Of a stretch of DNA of 64,000 nucleotides, positions 42,401 to 50,828 are shown piece after piece. Below the pieces are notes generated by a model. It ran no database searches. It saw only the letters and a program-made list of their open reading frames with translations, and was not told the DNA's origin. The first letter of the stretch is position 1. Each line of letters begins with the position of its first letter. Source of the DNA: CALAGB01 sp963713965 (lineage in GTDB: Bacteria; Chloroflexota; Chloroflexia; Thermomicrobiales; Thermomicrobiaceae); NCBI GenBank assembly GCA_963713965.1, contig OY970217.1, positions 930,001 through 994,000 of the forward strand, in the 5' to 3' direction. The translations under genes and the position numbers were made by a program.

Positions 42401-44470
42401 ATGTCAAACAGACTCGCAAACGAAACCAGCCCGTACTTGACGCAGCATGCCGACAATCCGGTCGACTGGTATCCGTGGGGACCGGAAGCGCTGGAGACCG
42501 CTCAAGCGCAGGACCGGCCAATTCTGCTGAGCATCGGCTACGCCGCATGCCACTGGTGCCATGTGATGGCCCATGAGTCGTTTGAGAACCCCGAGATCGC
42601 CTCTCTCATGAATCAGCACTTCGTCAACATCAAAGTCGATCGTGAAGAGCGGCCCGACATCGATAGCATCTACATGCTGGCAGTCCAGATGTTGACGGGC
42701 CAGGGCGGCTGGCCGATGACCATGTTCCTGACTCCGGAAGGCAAGCCCTTCTACGGCGGGACCTACTTCCCGCCTGAGGACCGCCAGGTCGGCCCCGGAC
42801 AGATGATGCCCGGGTTCCCTCGTGTCATCGAGGCGGTCGTGGAGGCCTACGGCAACCGGCGTGATGAGGTGGAAGGTTCAGCGGACCAGATTCGTTCGCA
42901 GCTCGACAACCATTTTCAATCGTCGCTCAAGCCATCGCGACTAACCGTCGAAGCGCTCGTCGAGGCGGAACAGTCCCTGTATCAGCAGTTCGACAGCGCC
43001 AATGGCGGGTTCGGCGGTGCACCGAAGTTCCCACCCAGCATGGTGATCGAGTTTCTGATGCGCCGCATCTACCGTACGGGATCGTGGCGTGCGAAGGAGA
43101 TGCTGACGACCACGCTCAACCGTATGGCCAACGGCGGTATCTTCGATCAGGTTGGCGGTGGATTTCACCGTTACACAGTCGATGGCATCTGGTTGGTGCC
43201 TCATTTTGAGAAGATGCTCTACGACAACGCACTTCTCTCCCGCGACTACGCATTGGCTTGGCAGCTGACCGGCAATGAGCTCTACCGGCAGATCGCCAGC
43301 GACACCTATGACTACATTCGGCGTGAGATGACCTCGGACGACGGTGGCTTTTATTCCTCCCAAGACGCTGACAGTGAAGGCGAGGAGGGGAAGTTCTACG
43401 TCTGGACGCCGGACGAGATCGACGCGGTCCTTGGCGACGAAGAGGGACAGATCTTTCAGCGCTATCACAGCGTGGTCGCAAAGGGTAACTTCGAAGGCTC
43501 CAACGTCCTGAGCGTGCCGCGCGATCCGGCGCAGATCGCTCTCGAGCTCGGTATCCCGGCGTCGGAGCTGCGCGACCGCATCGATCAGGCACGTTCCAAG
43601 CTCTATGAGGCGCGAAGCAGGCGCGTTTGGCCAGGCCGCGACGAAAAGATCCTGACGTCCTGGAATGCCATGATGATGCGCTCTTTGGCAGATGGAGGCG
43701 CCGCGCTGCAGCGGGCCGACCTGATCGAGATGGCGGAGCGCAACGCCAGATTCATTCGAGATCATCTCTACGTCGACGGCCGTCTGCTGCGGTCATTCAA
43801 GGACGGGGCAGCGCGGATCGACGCCTATCTGGAGGACTATGCGAATCTCATTGACGCTGTAATCTCGCTCTACGAAGCGACGTTTGATCCTGAATGGCTG
43901 GGCTGGGCGCGGGATCTGGCGAAACGCATGATTGACGAATTCTGGGACGACGGGCAGAACGCCTTCTTCGACACGGCTGAATCAGGCGAGGCGCTGATCG
44001 CACGTCCCAAGGATGTCTTCGACAACGCCACACCGAGCGGCAATTCGGTCGCCGCCGAGGCTCTCCTTCGGCTGGCGCTGCTCACCGGTGAAGAAGACTA
44101 CGGTCTGCGCGCGTCGGAGATCCTGGAGCAATATGGCGCGTTTGCAGCGGAGCAGCCGAACGGATTTGGCCGGCTCCTTTGCGCTTACGACTTTGCGGTC
44201 GGAGACGTTCGCGAGGTCGCGGTGGTTGGAGCCAAGAGCCGCCCGGAAACCCAGGCGCTACTTGGTGTTTTGCGCGAGCATTATCTTCCGTGGAAGGTGG
44301 TCGCTCTCTCGCAGCCGAATGTGGACGGAGTCGACCAGGTTCCGCTCTTGACCAACCGAACCGAGGTTGCCGGCAAACCGGCTGCCTACGTCTGCCAGAA
44401 CTTCGTCTGCCAGCTACCGGTTACGTCGCCGGAAGAACTGGCTGGACAGTTGGGGATTGAGACCGAGTGA
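42401..44470 (+). CDS. Thioredoxin-domain protein, DUF255/YyaL (SSP411) family
   Basis: A 689-residue protein of usual YyaL length. The N-terminal thioredoxin-like DUF255 domain begins NRLANETSPYLTQHADNPV and has a CHWC redox pair (SIGYAACHWCHVM) near residue 50. The rest is an (alpha/alpha)6-barrel of glycoside-hydrolase/epimerase type, with GGIFDQVGGGFHRY and DADSEGEEGKFYVW. Family roles are unsettled, with redox or sugar epimerase activities proposed. A well-formed leader precedes it. Nothing in the operon context explains function. Confidence 0.92.
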   Translation: MSNRLANETSPYLTQHADNPVDWYPWGPEALETAQAQDRPILLSIGYAACHWCHVMAHESFENPEIASLMNQHFVNIKVDREERPDIDSIYMLAVQMLTGQGGWPMTMFLTPEGKPFYGGTYFPPEDRQVGPGQMMPGFPRVIEAVVEAYGNRRDEVEGSADQIRSQLDNHFQSSLKPSRLTVEALVEAEQSLYQQFDSANGGFGGAPKFPPSMVIEFLMRRIYRTGSWRAKEMLTTTLNRMANGGIFDQVGGGFHRYTVDGIWLVPHFEKMLYDNALLSRDYALAWQLTGNELYRQIASDTYDYIRREMTSDDGGFYSSQDADSEGEEGKFYVWTPDEIDAVLGDEEGQIFQRYHSVVAKGNFEGSNVLSVPRDPAQIALELGIPASELRDRIDQARSKLYEARSRRVWPGRDEKILTSWNAMMMRSLADGGAALQRADLIEMAERNARFIRDHLYVDGRLLRSFKDGAARIDAYLEDYANLIDAVISLYEATFDPEWLGWARDLAKRMIDEFWDDGQNAFFDTAESGEALIARPKDVFDNATPSGNSVAAEALLRLALLTGEEDYGLRASEILEQYGAFAAEQPNGFGRLLCAYDFAVGDVREVAVVGAKSRPETQALLGVLREHYLPWKVVALSQPNVDGVDQVPLLTNRTEVAGKPAAYVCQNFVCQLPVTSPEELAGQLGIETE

Positions 44471-44624
44471 TGGTTGCCGGTTGACCGCGCCGCCAAGGAA
44501 CTCAGTTGTTGGAGATGTGATCTGAGGCGGACGTTCTTCGTCAACCAACCTTCCCCGTCCGAAGCCTCATCTTGGCTGCAAACGCGGCACTAGACTCCAA
44601 CGCGTTCAGAACGCACGACACACG

Positions 44625-44630
44625 TATAAT
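44625..44630 (+). promoter_or_regulatory. -10 element upstream of the MocR gene
   Basis: TATAAT exactly matches the consensus, 69 bp before the start codon. The -35 position (GCGTTC) is poor, so an activator may be needed. Confidence 0.35.
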
Positions 44631-44698
44631 CCTCTCGAAGTGGTTCGATCGTGGCGGCCACAGGACCTACGATCGATGAGTCCACTTTTGGAGGCGTG

Positions 44699-46147
44699 AT
44701 GGACCTTCCCCTGTCGCTCGACCGATCGTCGAATATCCCATTGCAGCGCCAGCTCACCGATCAGCTTCGGGCGGCTATTCTGGATGGGAGACTTCCCGCC
44801 GGTACGCGACTGAGCTCGACTCGTTCACTGGCGGAATCTGCGGGCGTCTCGCGTAACGTGGCCGTGGCCGCCTATGACGAACTCTACGCCGAGGGATACG
44901 TGGAAGGGCGACACGGCTCGGGGACGTTCGTGACCATTGATCTCCCCACGTTGCCCAAACGCGTGCGGCCAGAATCTATCGGCGCCCCTCGCTGGTTGCA
45001 GCCGTTGAATCTTGAGAACGAAGAGATTGAACCAGAGGATCTGACGTCGATTGAGTTTCGGCTTGGGAGGCCCTACACAGCTCTGATCTCAGCAGATGCC
45101 TGGCGACGAGCCTGGAGCGAGGTTGCGCATGACGTCCCACCGGCCACATACGGGCATCCGGCCGGCGATCTACGATTGCGCCAGGCGATCTCCGACTATT
45201 TGGGGCGCTCACGAGGCGTGGCCTGTGGGGGTGACGATGTGGTGGTCACCTCTGGTGCGCTCCAGGCGATCGACCTGATCGCACGAGCCACGCTGCGTCC
45301 CGGAGACTCAGTGGCACTTGAAGAGCCCGGCTACCCGTCGGCTCGGCGCGTGCTGGCGGCGCGTGGCGCTCACACGATGCCGGTCACCGTGGACGAGGAC
45401 GGCCTGGTGGTTGACGAGATTCCCGCCGGGCCCGAGGCTCCATTGCTCGTCTACACCACGCCATCGCATCAATACCCGCTAGGCGCGCGACTCTCGATTG
45501 CCCGTCGACTGGCGCTACTTGATTGGGCCGAGCAGTGTGATTCGCTGATTGTCGAGGACGACTACGACAGCGAGTTCCGCTTTGACGCGCCGCCACTCCC
45601 GGCACTGGCCGGTCTGGATCAAGCAGGACGGGTCGTCTACGTCGGGACCTTCTCTAAGATCCTCTCCCCGGCGCTGCGCGTGGGCTACGTCGTGGCACCG
45701 CCGCGACTGCGAGAGCGGATCGTGCGACTCAAACGGCTTAGCGATTACCATACACCCTGGCCGGTGCAACGGGCGCTGGCGAGCTTCATGGAGTCGGGCG
45801 ACCTGGAGCGACACATCCGCAAAGCGCGCAGGCACTACGCCGAGAAGCGACGCGTCGTCACCGAGGAATTCCAGCGTGTGCAACATCTGACCGCCCTGCG
45901 CGGTCTTGACGCGGGGCTGCACGTCTTCGTCGAGCTGGATCCGCGCATCGATGCCGATGAGGTCACCCGCGAGACTCGCACACGGGGCGTGCGACTCGAG
46001 TCGGTCGATGAGCATTACCAGGGAATCCATCGACTCAACGGGTTGCTCCTGGGCTATGGTGGCCTGGATATGGGCGACCTGGTACGCGGTACGCGGATCC
46101 TGGTGGAGGTCATCCAACGCGCGTCCTCTGACCGCTCCCATGTCTGA
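44699..46147 (+). CDS. MocR-family PLP-dependent transcriptional regulator
   Basis: A 482-residue fusion. Residues about 10-80 are a GntR winged HTH (LQRQLTDQLRAAILDGRLPAG then SRSLAESAGVSRNV). The rest is an aminotransferase fold I domain with YGHPAGDLRLRQAI, the PLP-lysine region VGTFSKILSPALRVGY, and DDYDSEF. MocR regulators sense PLP or amine compounds, e.g. GabR and PdxR. GGAGG precedes the ATG. It is followed after a hairpin by an amidohydrolase gene, which may be a target. Confidence 0.9.
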   Translation: MDLPLSLDRSSNIPLQRQLTDQLRAAILDGRLPAGTRLSSTRSLAESAGVSRNVAVAAYDELYAEGYVEGRHGSGTFVTIDLPTLPKRVRPESIGAPRWLQPLNLENEEIEPEDLTSIEFRLGRPYTALISADAWRRAWSEVAHDVPPATYGHPAGDLRLRQAISDYLGRSRGVACGGDDVVVTSGALQAIDLIARATLRPGDSVALEEPGYPSARRVLAARGAHTMPVTVDEDGLVVDEIPAGPEAPLLVYTTPSHQYPLGARLSIARRLALLDWAEQCDSLIVEDDYDSEFRFDAPPLPALAGLDQAGRVVYVGTFSKILSPALRVGYVVAPPRLRERIVRLKRLSDYHTPWPVQRALASFMESGDLERHIRKARRHYAEKRRVVTEEFQRVQHLTALRGLDAGLHVFVELDPRIDADEVTRETRTRGVRLESVDEHYQGIHRLNGLLLGYGGLDMGDLVRGTRILVEVIQRASSDRSHV

Positions 46148-46176
46148 ATCGTTCCCCAAGTTTGCGCCTCGCTCGA

Positions 46177-46202
46177 CCGTCACAAAGCGTGACGGCTTGT
46201 GT
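46177..46202 (+). terminator. Hairpin terminator after the MocR gene
   Basis: CCGTCAC-AAAGC-GTGACGG is a perfect 7-bp stem with a 5-base loop, followed by CTTGTGT. The T tail is weak. Confidence 0.45.
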
Positions 46203-46263
46203 CTGCCGGTGCTATTGTCAGCGGCAAAGATGTGAATGAATCCGGATGAAGGGAGCAAAATCG

Positions 46264-47478
46264 ATGGCAACCCGCGAGGAGCTGCGCCAGCGCATCCTGG
46301 ACGCGATCGATCAAAATCGAGACAAGATTCTGGAGGTCGCCGAAACGATTCGCCAGAATCCGGAGCTGGGTTACCAGGAGCTGATGGCATCACAGCTTCT
46401 ATCTTCCAACATCCGTGAGTGGGGCTATGAAGTCGAAAAGCCGGCCGGTGGACTTGAGACGGCGTTCCGCGCCTCGATGCACGGTCGCGCGGAAGGTCCA
46501 ATCGTCGCGGTATTGGCGGAATACGACGCCCTGGCAGGCATCGGGCACGGCTGCGGCCACAATCTGATCGGCGCGTCCGGGCTGGCGGCGGCTATTGGCA
46601 TGAGCACCGTCATGCCGGAGATCAACGGCATTTTCGAAATCATCGGGACACCCGCCGAAGAGGGCGGTGCCGGCAAGGTCAGGCTGGAACAATCCGGCAT
46701 ATTCGACGACGTTGACGCCGCGCTGATGGTGCATCACGCGGGCGATTCGACCGGAGCCGCCACCGACTGGCCCGACGGAACGTGCCTGGCCGTCTCGCAC
46801 TTCGATCTGGAGTACTTCGGCCGGCCGGCTCACTCCGGTGGCGACCCGTACAACGGCATCAACGCGCTCAATGCCATCATCAAGTTTTTCACCGGCATCG
46901 ATGCCATCCGTCAGCACGTACACATGGAAACGCGACTGCACGGAATCATCACCGACGGCGGCGAGCAGCCTAACGTGGTGCCCAAATACACGAAGGCGCG
47001 CTTCTACGTGCGAACCGCCTCGCTCGAATATCTGACCGAGGTGATGGAGAAGGTACGTCACATTGCCGAAGGCGCGGCCTTGATGACCGGCTGTGAGTTC
47101 AAGATCACCGAGGACAACGTCTGCTTCGACATGCGGCCGAATTATGAGATGGGCAAGCGCTACACCGAGAACATGCGTGAAGTGGGCATGGAGATCAAGC
47201 CGCGGCACGGACGCGGTATGCACTCGACCGACTTTGGCAACATCAGCCACAAGCTACCTTGCATCACCGGGAGCTTCGCAATCAGCCACACGCCGATTCC
47301 AGGGCACTCCCAGCAGGTGGTGGATGCATCCGGATCGGACTTCGGCTATGAGCAGCTCATCAAGGTCTCCAAGGCGATGGCCTTGACAGCCTTCGATTTG
47401 ATGACCGACGAGTCGCTTATGTCCAACGCCAAGGAGCAGTTCAAGAACTGGGACGAGATCGCCAGCGCGGCGGACTAG
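46264..47478 (+). CDS. M20-family amidohydrolase (AbgB/IAA-amino-acid hydrolase type)
   Basis: A 404-residue metallopeptidase-fold hydrolase. Metal-binding residues are in GIGHGCGHNL, GTPAEEGG, VHHAG and SFAISHTPIPGHS, with RPAHSGGDPYNGINALNAI the dimerisation-domain signature. This layout fits p-aminobenzoyl-glutamate or indole-3-acetyl-amino acid hydrolases of the M20D group. AGGGAG precedes the ATG. It is followed after 47 bp by the ThDP enzyme, perhaps in the same operon. Substrate not determined. Confidence 0.88.
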   Translation: MATREELRQRILDAIDQNRDKILEVAETIRQNPELGYQELMASQLLSSNIREWGYEVEKPAGGLETAFRASMHGRAEGPIVAVLAEYDALAGIGHGCGHNLIGASGLAAAIGMSTVMPEINGIFEIIGTPAEEGGAGKVRLEQSGIFDDVDAALMVHHAGDSTGAATDWPDGTCLAVSHFDLEYFGRPAHSGGDPYNGINALNAIIKFFTGIDAIRQHVHMETRLHGIITDGGEQPNVVPKYTKARFYVRTASLEYLTEVMEKVRHIAEGAALMTGCEFKITEDNVCFDMRPNYEMGKRYTENMREVGMEIKPRHGRGMHSTDFGNISHKLPCITGSFAISHTPIPGHSQQVVDASGSDFGYEQLIKVSKAMALTAFDLMTDESLMSNAKEQFKNWDEIASAAD

Positions 47479-47525
47479 ACCACGCGGATCGCGACGCGCC
47501 GCGACACATGAAAGGGTCGTCGATT

Positions 47526-49226
47526 ATGAATCCCACGCCGTCTCAGGTGGTCGTGGAGTGCCTGCAAGATCACGGAGTCCATACGATCTTCGGCCTCGAC
47601 GGAGATCACGTCATCTACCTGTATGACGCGCTTTCCGACGCCCAAGATATTCAAGTGATCACCGTGATGCATGAGAATTCCGCGGCGATCGCCGCGGAGC
47701 TCTACGCGCGTTCCAGCTCACGTCCAGGTGTGTTGCTGTTGACGGCCGGTCCCGGAGCAACGAACAGCCTTTCGGGAATCGCGGGCGCCTACGCCGCCGG
47801 GGTGCCCATCGTGCACCTCACCGGAGGTGTTCCAAAAAACGCGCCACGCGAGGCGTTTCACGGTGTCGACGATCCGAATTTCTTGCAGCGCGTCTTCGAG
47901 CCGGTGACCAAGTGGTCGGTGCGCATAGAGGACCCTCTGGAGATCGCAGGAGCGATCGATACCGCCTTTGACGTGGCCATGCGCGGGCGGCCCGGACCCG
48001 TCCACGTTGAGATCGCCACGAGCGCACTGACCACGGACAATGTTGCCTGGCCGGCCGCGACCGCGCCGGTCACAGGTGAGCGGTCAGCGTCGCCTGACGT
48101 CGATGCTCTTGCGCGCCGGATCGACACGAGCGAGCACGTTGCGATCGTCGCCGGAAAGAACGCGTTCTGGCCGGAAGTGAGTCGCGCTCTGGTCACACTG
48201 GCGGAACATCTTCAGGCTCCGGTCGTCCATGCGTGGGACTCGCACGGCGCAATGCCAACCGTCCACCCGTTGTCGCTCGGGCTCTGGCGTGCTGGAAACA
48301 CCAGCGAGTTCGTCGAGCGCACATTCGACGACGCCGATCTCGTGCTCGGCATCGGCGTACGCCGGGGCACCGAAACTGAAATTGGACTCACCGCCCTACT
48401 CGGCGAACGCTTCGTCATCATCGACTCAGTCGACGAGCCTGAGCCAGTTGAGCACATTGGGACGCCATCGGTCGACGCGCTGGCCGGGACGATCGAGCGG
48501 CTGGCCGCATCAACAGGGGAGCGTTCGTTCGACGATGAGATCCACCGACGATGCGCTGAAGCGCGACGGCTATTTCAGCTCGGGATGGCGGCCGAGATTG
48601 ACCCCTATGCCGGACAGCGACCATGGCCCATCGGATTGGCACTGGACAGCCTGGCGCGCCAGATGACGCCGGAAACCATCGTGGTCAGCGACGTCAGCAA
48701 CGTGAAGATCTGGGCTCCGTTGCAGCTCCCTACGTTCAACTCGCTGTCGCATCTTCAATCGGGAAGCTGGGGAGCGATGGGGTACGTGGTTCCCGGAGTG
48801 CTGGGAGCCGCGATAGCGCGTCCGGACCGGAGAGTGGTCGGGATAGTTGGCGACGCGGCGTTCCTGATGGGGTCCAATGATTTCGGAACGATATGCTCGC
48901 TCGGGCTTCCAGTGGTGATCGCGGTTCACGCCGACCAGCAGATAGGCATGATCCACTACTCGCTCAGCCAGGCGTTCGGCCGGACGTATAAGACCGAAGT
49001 TCCACCAGTCGACTTCGTGCGCTACGCTGAAGCATTTGGAGCGCGCGGCATCAGTGTCGAAGAGCCCGCCGAGCTGGACGCAGCCTGGCAAGAAGCACTT
49101 TCGTCAACTGGCCCCGTATTGCTGGAACTACGAGCCGGGCACGACTTTCCGCGACCCTACCCTATTCAACGCATCATCGAACAGGGACGTCAGCGGGAAG
49201 CGCAGCGCTCAATAGCCAACGGCTGA
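47526..49226 (+). CDS. Thiamine diphosphate-dependent enzyme, acetolactate synthase/decarboxylase-like
   Basis: A 566-residue three-domain ThDP enzyme. The catalytic Glu lies in VMHENSAAIAAELYAR (Glu50) and GPGATNSLSGIAGAY follows. The central domain ends near residue 330. The C-terminal ThDP-binding motif reads GDAAFLMGSNDFGTICSLG, then VVIAVHADQQIG: the usual GDG is GDA and the paired Asn of GDG-x24-NN is Ala-Asp. It could be a benzoylformate- or oxalyl-type decarboxylase or sulfoacetaldehyde-like enzyme. AAAGGG precedes the ATG. Substrate unassigned. Confidence 0.85.
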   Translation: MNPTPSQVVVECLQDHGVHTIFGLDGDHVIYLYDALSDAQDIQVITVMHENSAAIAAELYARSSSRPGVLLLTAGPGATNSLSGIAGAYAAGVPIVHLTGGVPKNAPREAFHGVDDPNFLQRVFEPVTKWSVRIEDPLEIAGAIDTAFDVAMRGRPGPVHVEIATSALTTDNVAWPAATAPVTGERSASPDVDALARRIDTSEHVAIVAGKNAFWPEVSRALVTLAEHLQAPVVHAWDSHGAMPTVHPLSLGLWRAGNTSEFVERTFDDADLVLGIGVRRGTETEIGLTALLGERFVIIDSVDEPEPVEHIGTPSVDALAGTIERLAASTGERSFDDEIHRRCAEARRLFQLGMAAEIDPYAGQRPWPIGLALDSLARQMTPETIVVSDVSNVKIWAPLQLPTFNSLSHLQSGSWGAMGYVVPGVLGAAIARPDRRVVGIVGDAAFLMGSNDFGTICSLGLPVVIAVHADQQIGMIHYSLSQAFGRTYKTEVPPVDFVRYAEAFGARGISVEEPAELDAAWQEALSSTGPVLLELRAGHDFPRPYPIQRIIEQGRQREAQRSIANG

Positions 49227-49235
49227 CACCGCGCG

Positions 49236-50702
49236 TTAGGAGATCGGCCCGACGTGCGCCGCGAAGTCCGGGGCAGGGATTGCCTCGACGCAGTCCGTGT
49301 TCGGCCGGCGCGCCGGGTCGTCGAAGAAATCCGCGATCACCTGCGCCGCGCACTGGCCGCGAGCGATCACACCATGTCCGGTAGCCGGAAACTCGACGTA
49401 GTGGCTGCGGGTTAGCGTTTCGCCAGCCAGGCGCCCCCAATGCGTCGGCGTGTTCTGGTCATACTCTCCGGCCAGGATCAGAGTGGGAATGTCACTCGTG
49501 ACAGGCTCGGTCTCCTGAGGTCCGGACTCACGGGCGCCCCAGGCCGCGCACAACGGGATGATGAACTCGCCCAGGTGGAACTCCATGAGCGGCACGGCGG
49601 CCATGTGCGGATGTGACGCCGCCTGTCGCACGATGGGTTCGGCCAATGCCTCGCTCACCTTGTCGTCGCAGCAATTCACGCAGTAATACATCCCGACGCT
49701 GGAGCGATTGCCGCGCTCGGCCAACCTGCCGGAAAACACCTCCACGATGCGATCGTAGTTCCCGTGGTACGCATCCCAGATCAGCGCGGGCAGCGTCGGG
49801 ATCGCTGGGGTTGAGTAGAACAGGCTGCAGATAACACCGGTGAGCAATTCGCCAGTCACCGGCAGCCGAACCTCGTCACCCGTGAGCGGATGCGGGAACG
49901 CCACCCGGGCGGGTTCCGCATTTAGACGTTCGACCGTGTCCGTAAATAGCTCTCGCAGGTGCGGAAAAGCGACGGAGGCGGGTGGATCGGCGGCGACGCT
50001 GTCGAACAAGAGATCGAAAGCGTGCGCGGTGTTGGCGATGCCGTCAGCATACTGGCTGACCTGCACCGGCACCGTCGAATCCAGTACGACGCTGCGAATG
50101 CCGGTCGGCATATCGCGCATCACCCCCAGCGCGAGTCGAGTGCCGTAGGAGATACCGTACAAGTTGATCAGTTCATAGCCGAGCGCTCGACGCAGATCGT
50201 CGATGTCGGCAGCGCTTTCGATCGTGTTGAACGCCTTGAGGTTGACGCCAGAACGAACGAGGCGGTCGCGGCAGTCAAGCGCCGCCGCGACGAAACGCTG
50301 GCGTCTGGTCGTCGAATCGTCATTCACGAGCAGCGATTCCATGGTCACCGGGTCGAGGTCCGGACAATCGAGTACTGGAACCGAAAAGCCAGTGCCGCGC
50401 TGATCGAAAGCGATCAGGTCACGCTCGGCCAAGATGGCTTCCCGGAGCGCCGCCGAGTCTGCATCCTCGAGCATTCCTCTGGATGAACTTCCAGGGCCGC
50501 CATTGAGAAGCACGACGGGATCGGGCCGCGGGTGTAGGTTGTCCGACCGAACAACGGTGACATATAACCGCGCCACATATCCGTCGCCGCGCCATCCGGA
50601 GGCCGCGCTGCGTGCTTCGGGCACGGTGAGATAACCGCATTCGACTCGCCGATTACCGGGAACGTGGTAGCGCTGCTCAGCTGGTTCGAATCGTGAAAGC
50701 AT
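49236..50702 (-). CDS. Alpha/beta hydrolase, TAP/prolyl aminopeptidase-like
   Basis: A 488-residue alpha/beta hydrolase. The oxyanion loop is LLNGGPGSSSRG, the nucleophile elbow GISYGTR (Ser), the acid LAGEYDQNTP and the His ATGHGVIA. The length, the long lid and the C-terminal TAP-like part (PDFAAHVGPIS end) match the SlpD/SlpE/tripeptidyl aminopeptidase group. No signal peptide is visible, unlike secreted family members. GAAGG precedes the ATG; a GTG 11 codons upstream is possible. It is convergent with the ThDP gene, 9 bp apart. Confidence 0.88.
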   Translation of the reverse strand: MLSRFEPAEQRYHVPGNRRVECGYLTVPEARSAASGWRGDGYVARLYVTVVRSDNLHPRPDPVVLLNGGPGSSSRGMLEDADSAALREAILAERDLIAFDQRGTGFSVPVLDCPDLDPVTMESLLVNDDSTTRRQRFVAAALDCRDRLVRSGVNLKAFNTIESAADIDDLRRALGYELINLYGISYGTRLALGVMRDMPTGIRSVVLDSTVPVQVSQYADGIANTAHAFDLLFDSVAADPPASVAFPHLRELFTDTVERLNAEPARVAFPHPLTGDEVRLPVTGELLTGVICSLFYSTPAIPTLPALIWDAYHGNYDRIVEVFSGRLAERGNRSSVGMYYCVNCCDDKVSEALAEPIVRQAASHPHMAAVPLMEFHLGEFIIPLCAAWGARESGPQETEPVTSDIPTLILAGEYDQNTPTHWGRLAGETLTRSHYVEFPATGHGVIARGQCAAQVIADFFDDPARRPNTDCVEAIPAPDFAAHVGPIS

Positions 50703-50793
50703 CGACAGGCCTTCGGGCTTTGCGTTCGAATGCACGCCGCCATCAATTTACTCGGCTTTCACTTTAGCACCCTCGCATCCCCGAAGCGGCCGG

Positions 50794-50799
50794 TATAAT
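50794..50799 (+). promoter_or_regulatory. -10 element upstream of selB
   Basis: TATAAT, 29 bp before the start codon; preceded by GG-C (no TGn). No -35 match at usual spacing. Confidence 0.35.
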
Positions 50800-50828
50800 C
50801 AGGCCACTGCCAACGACGAAGTAACTTC

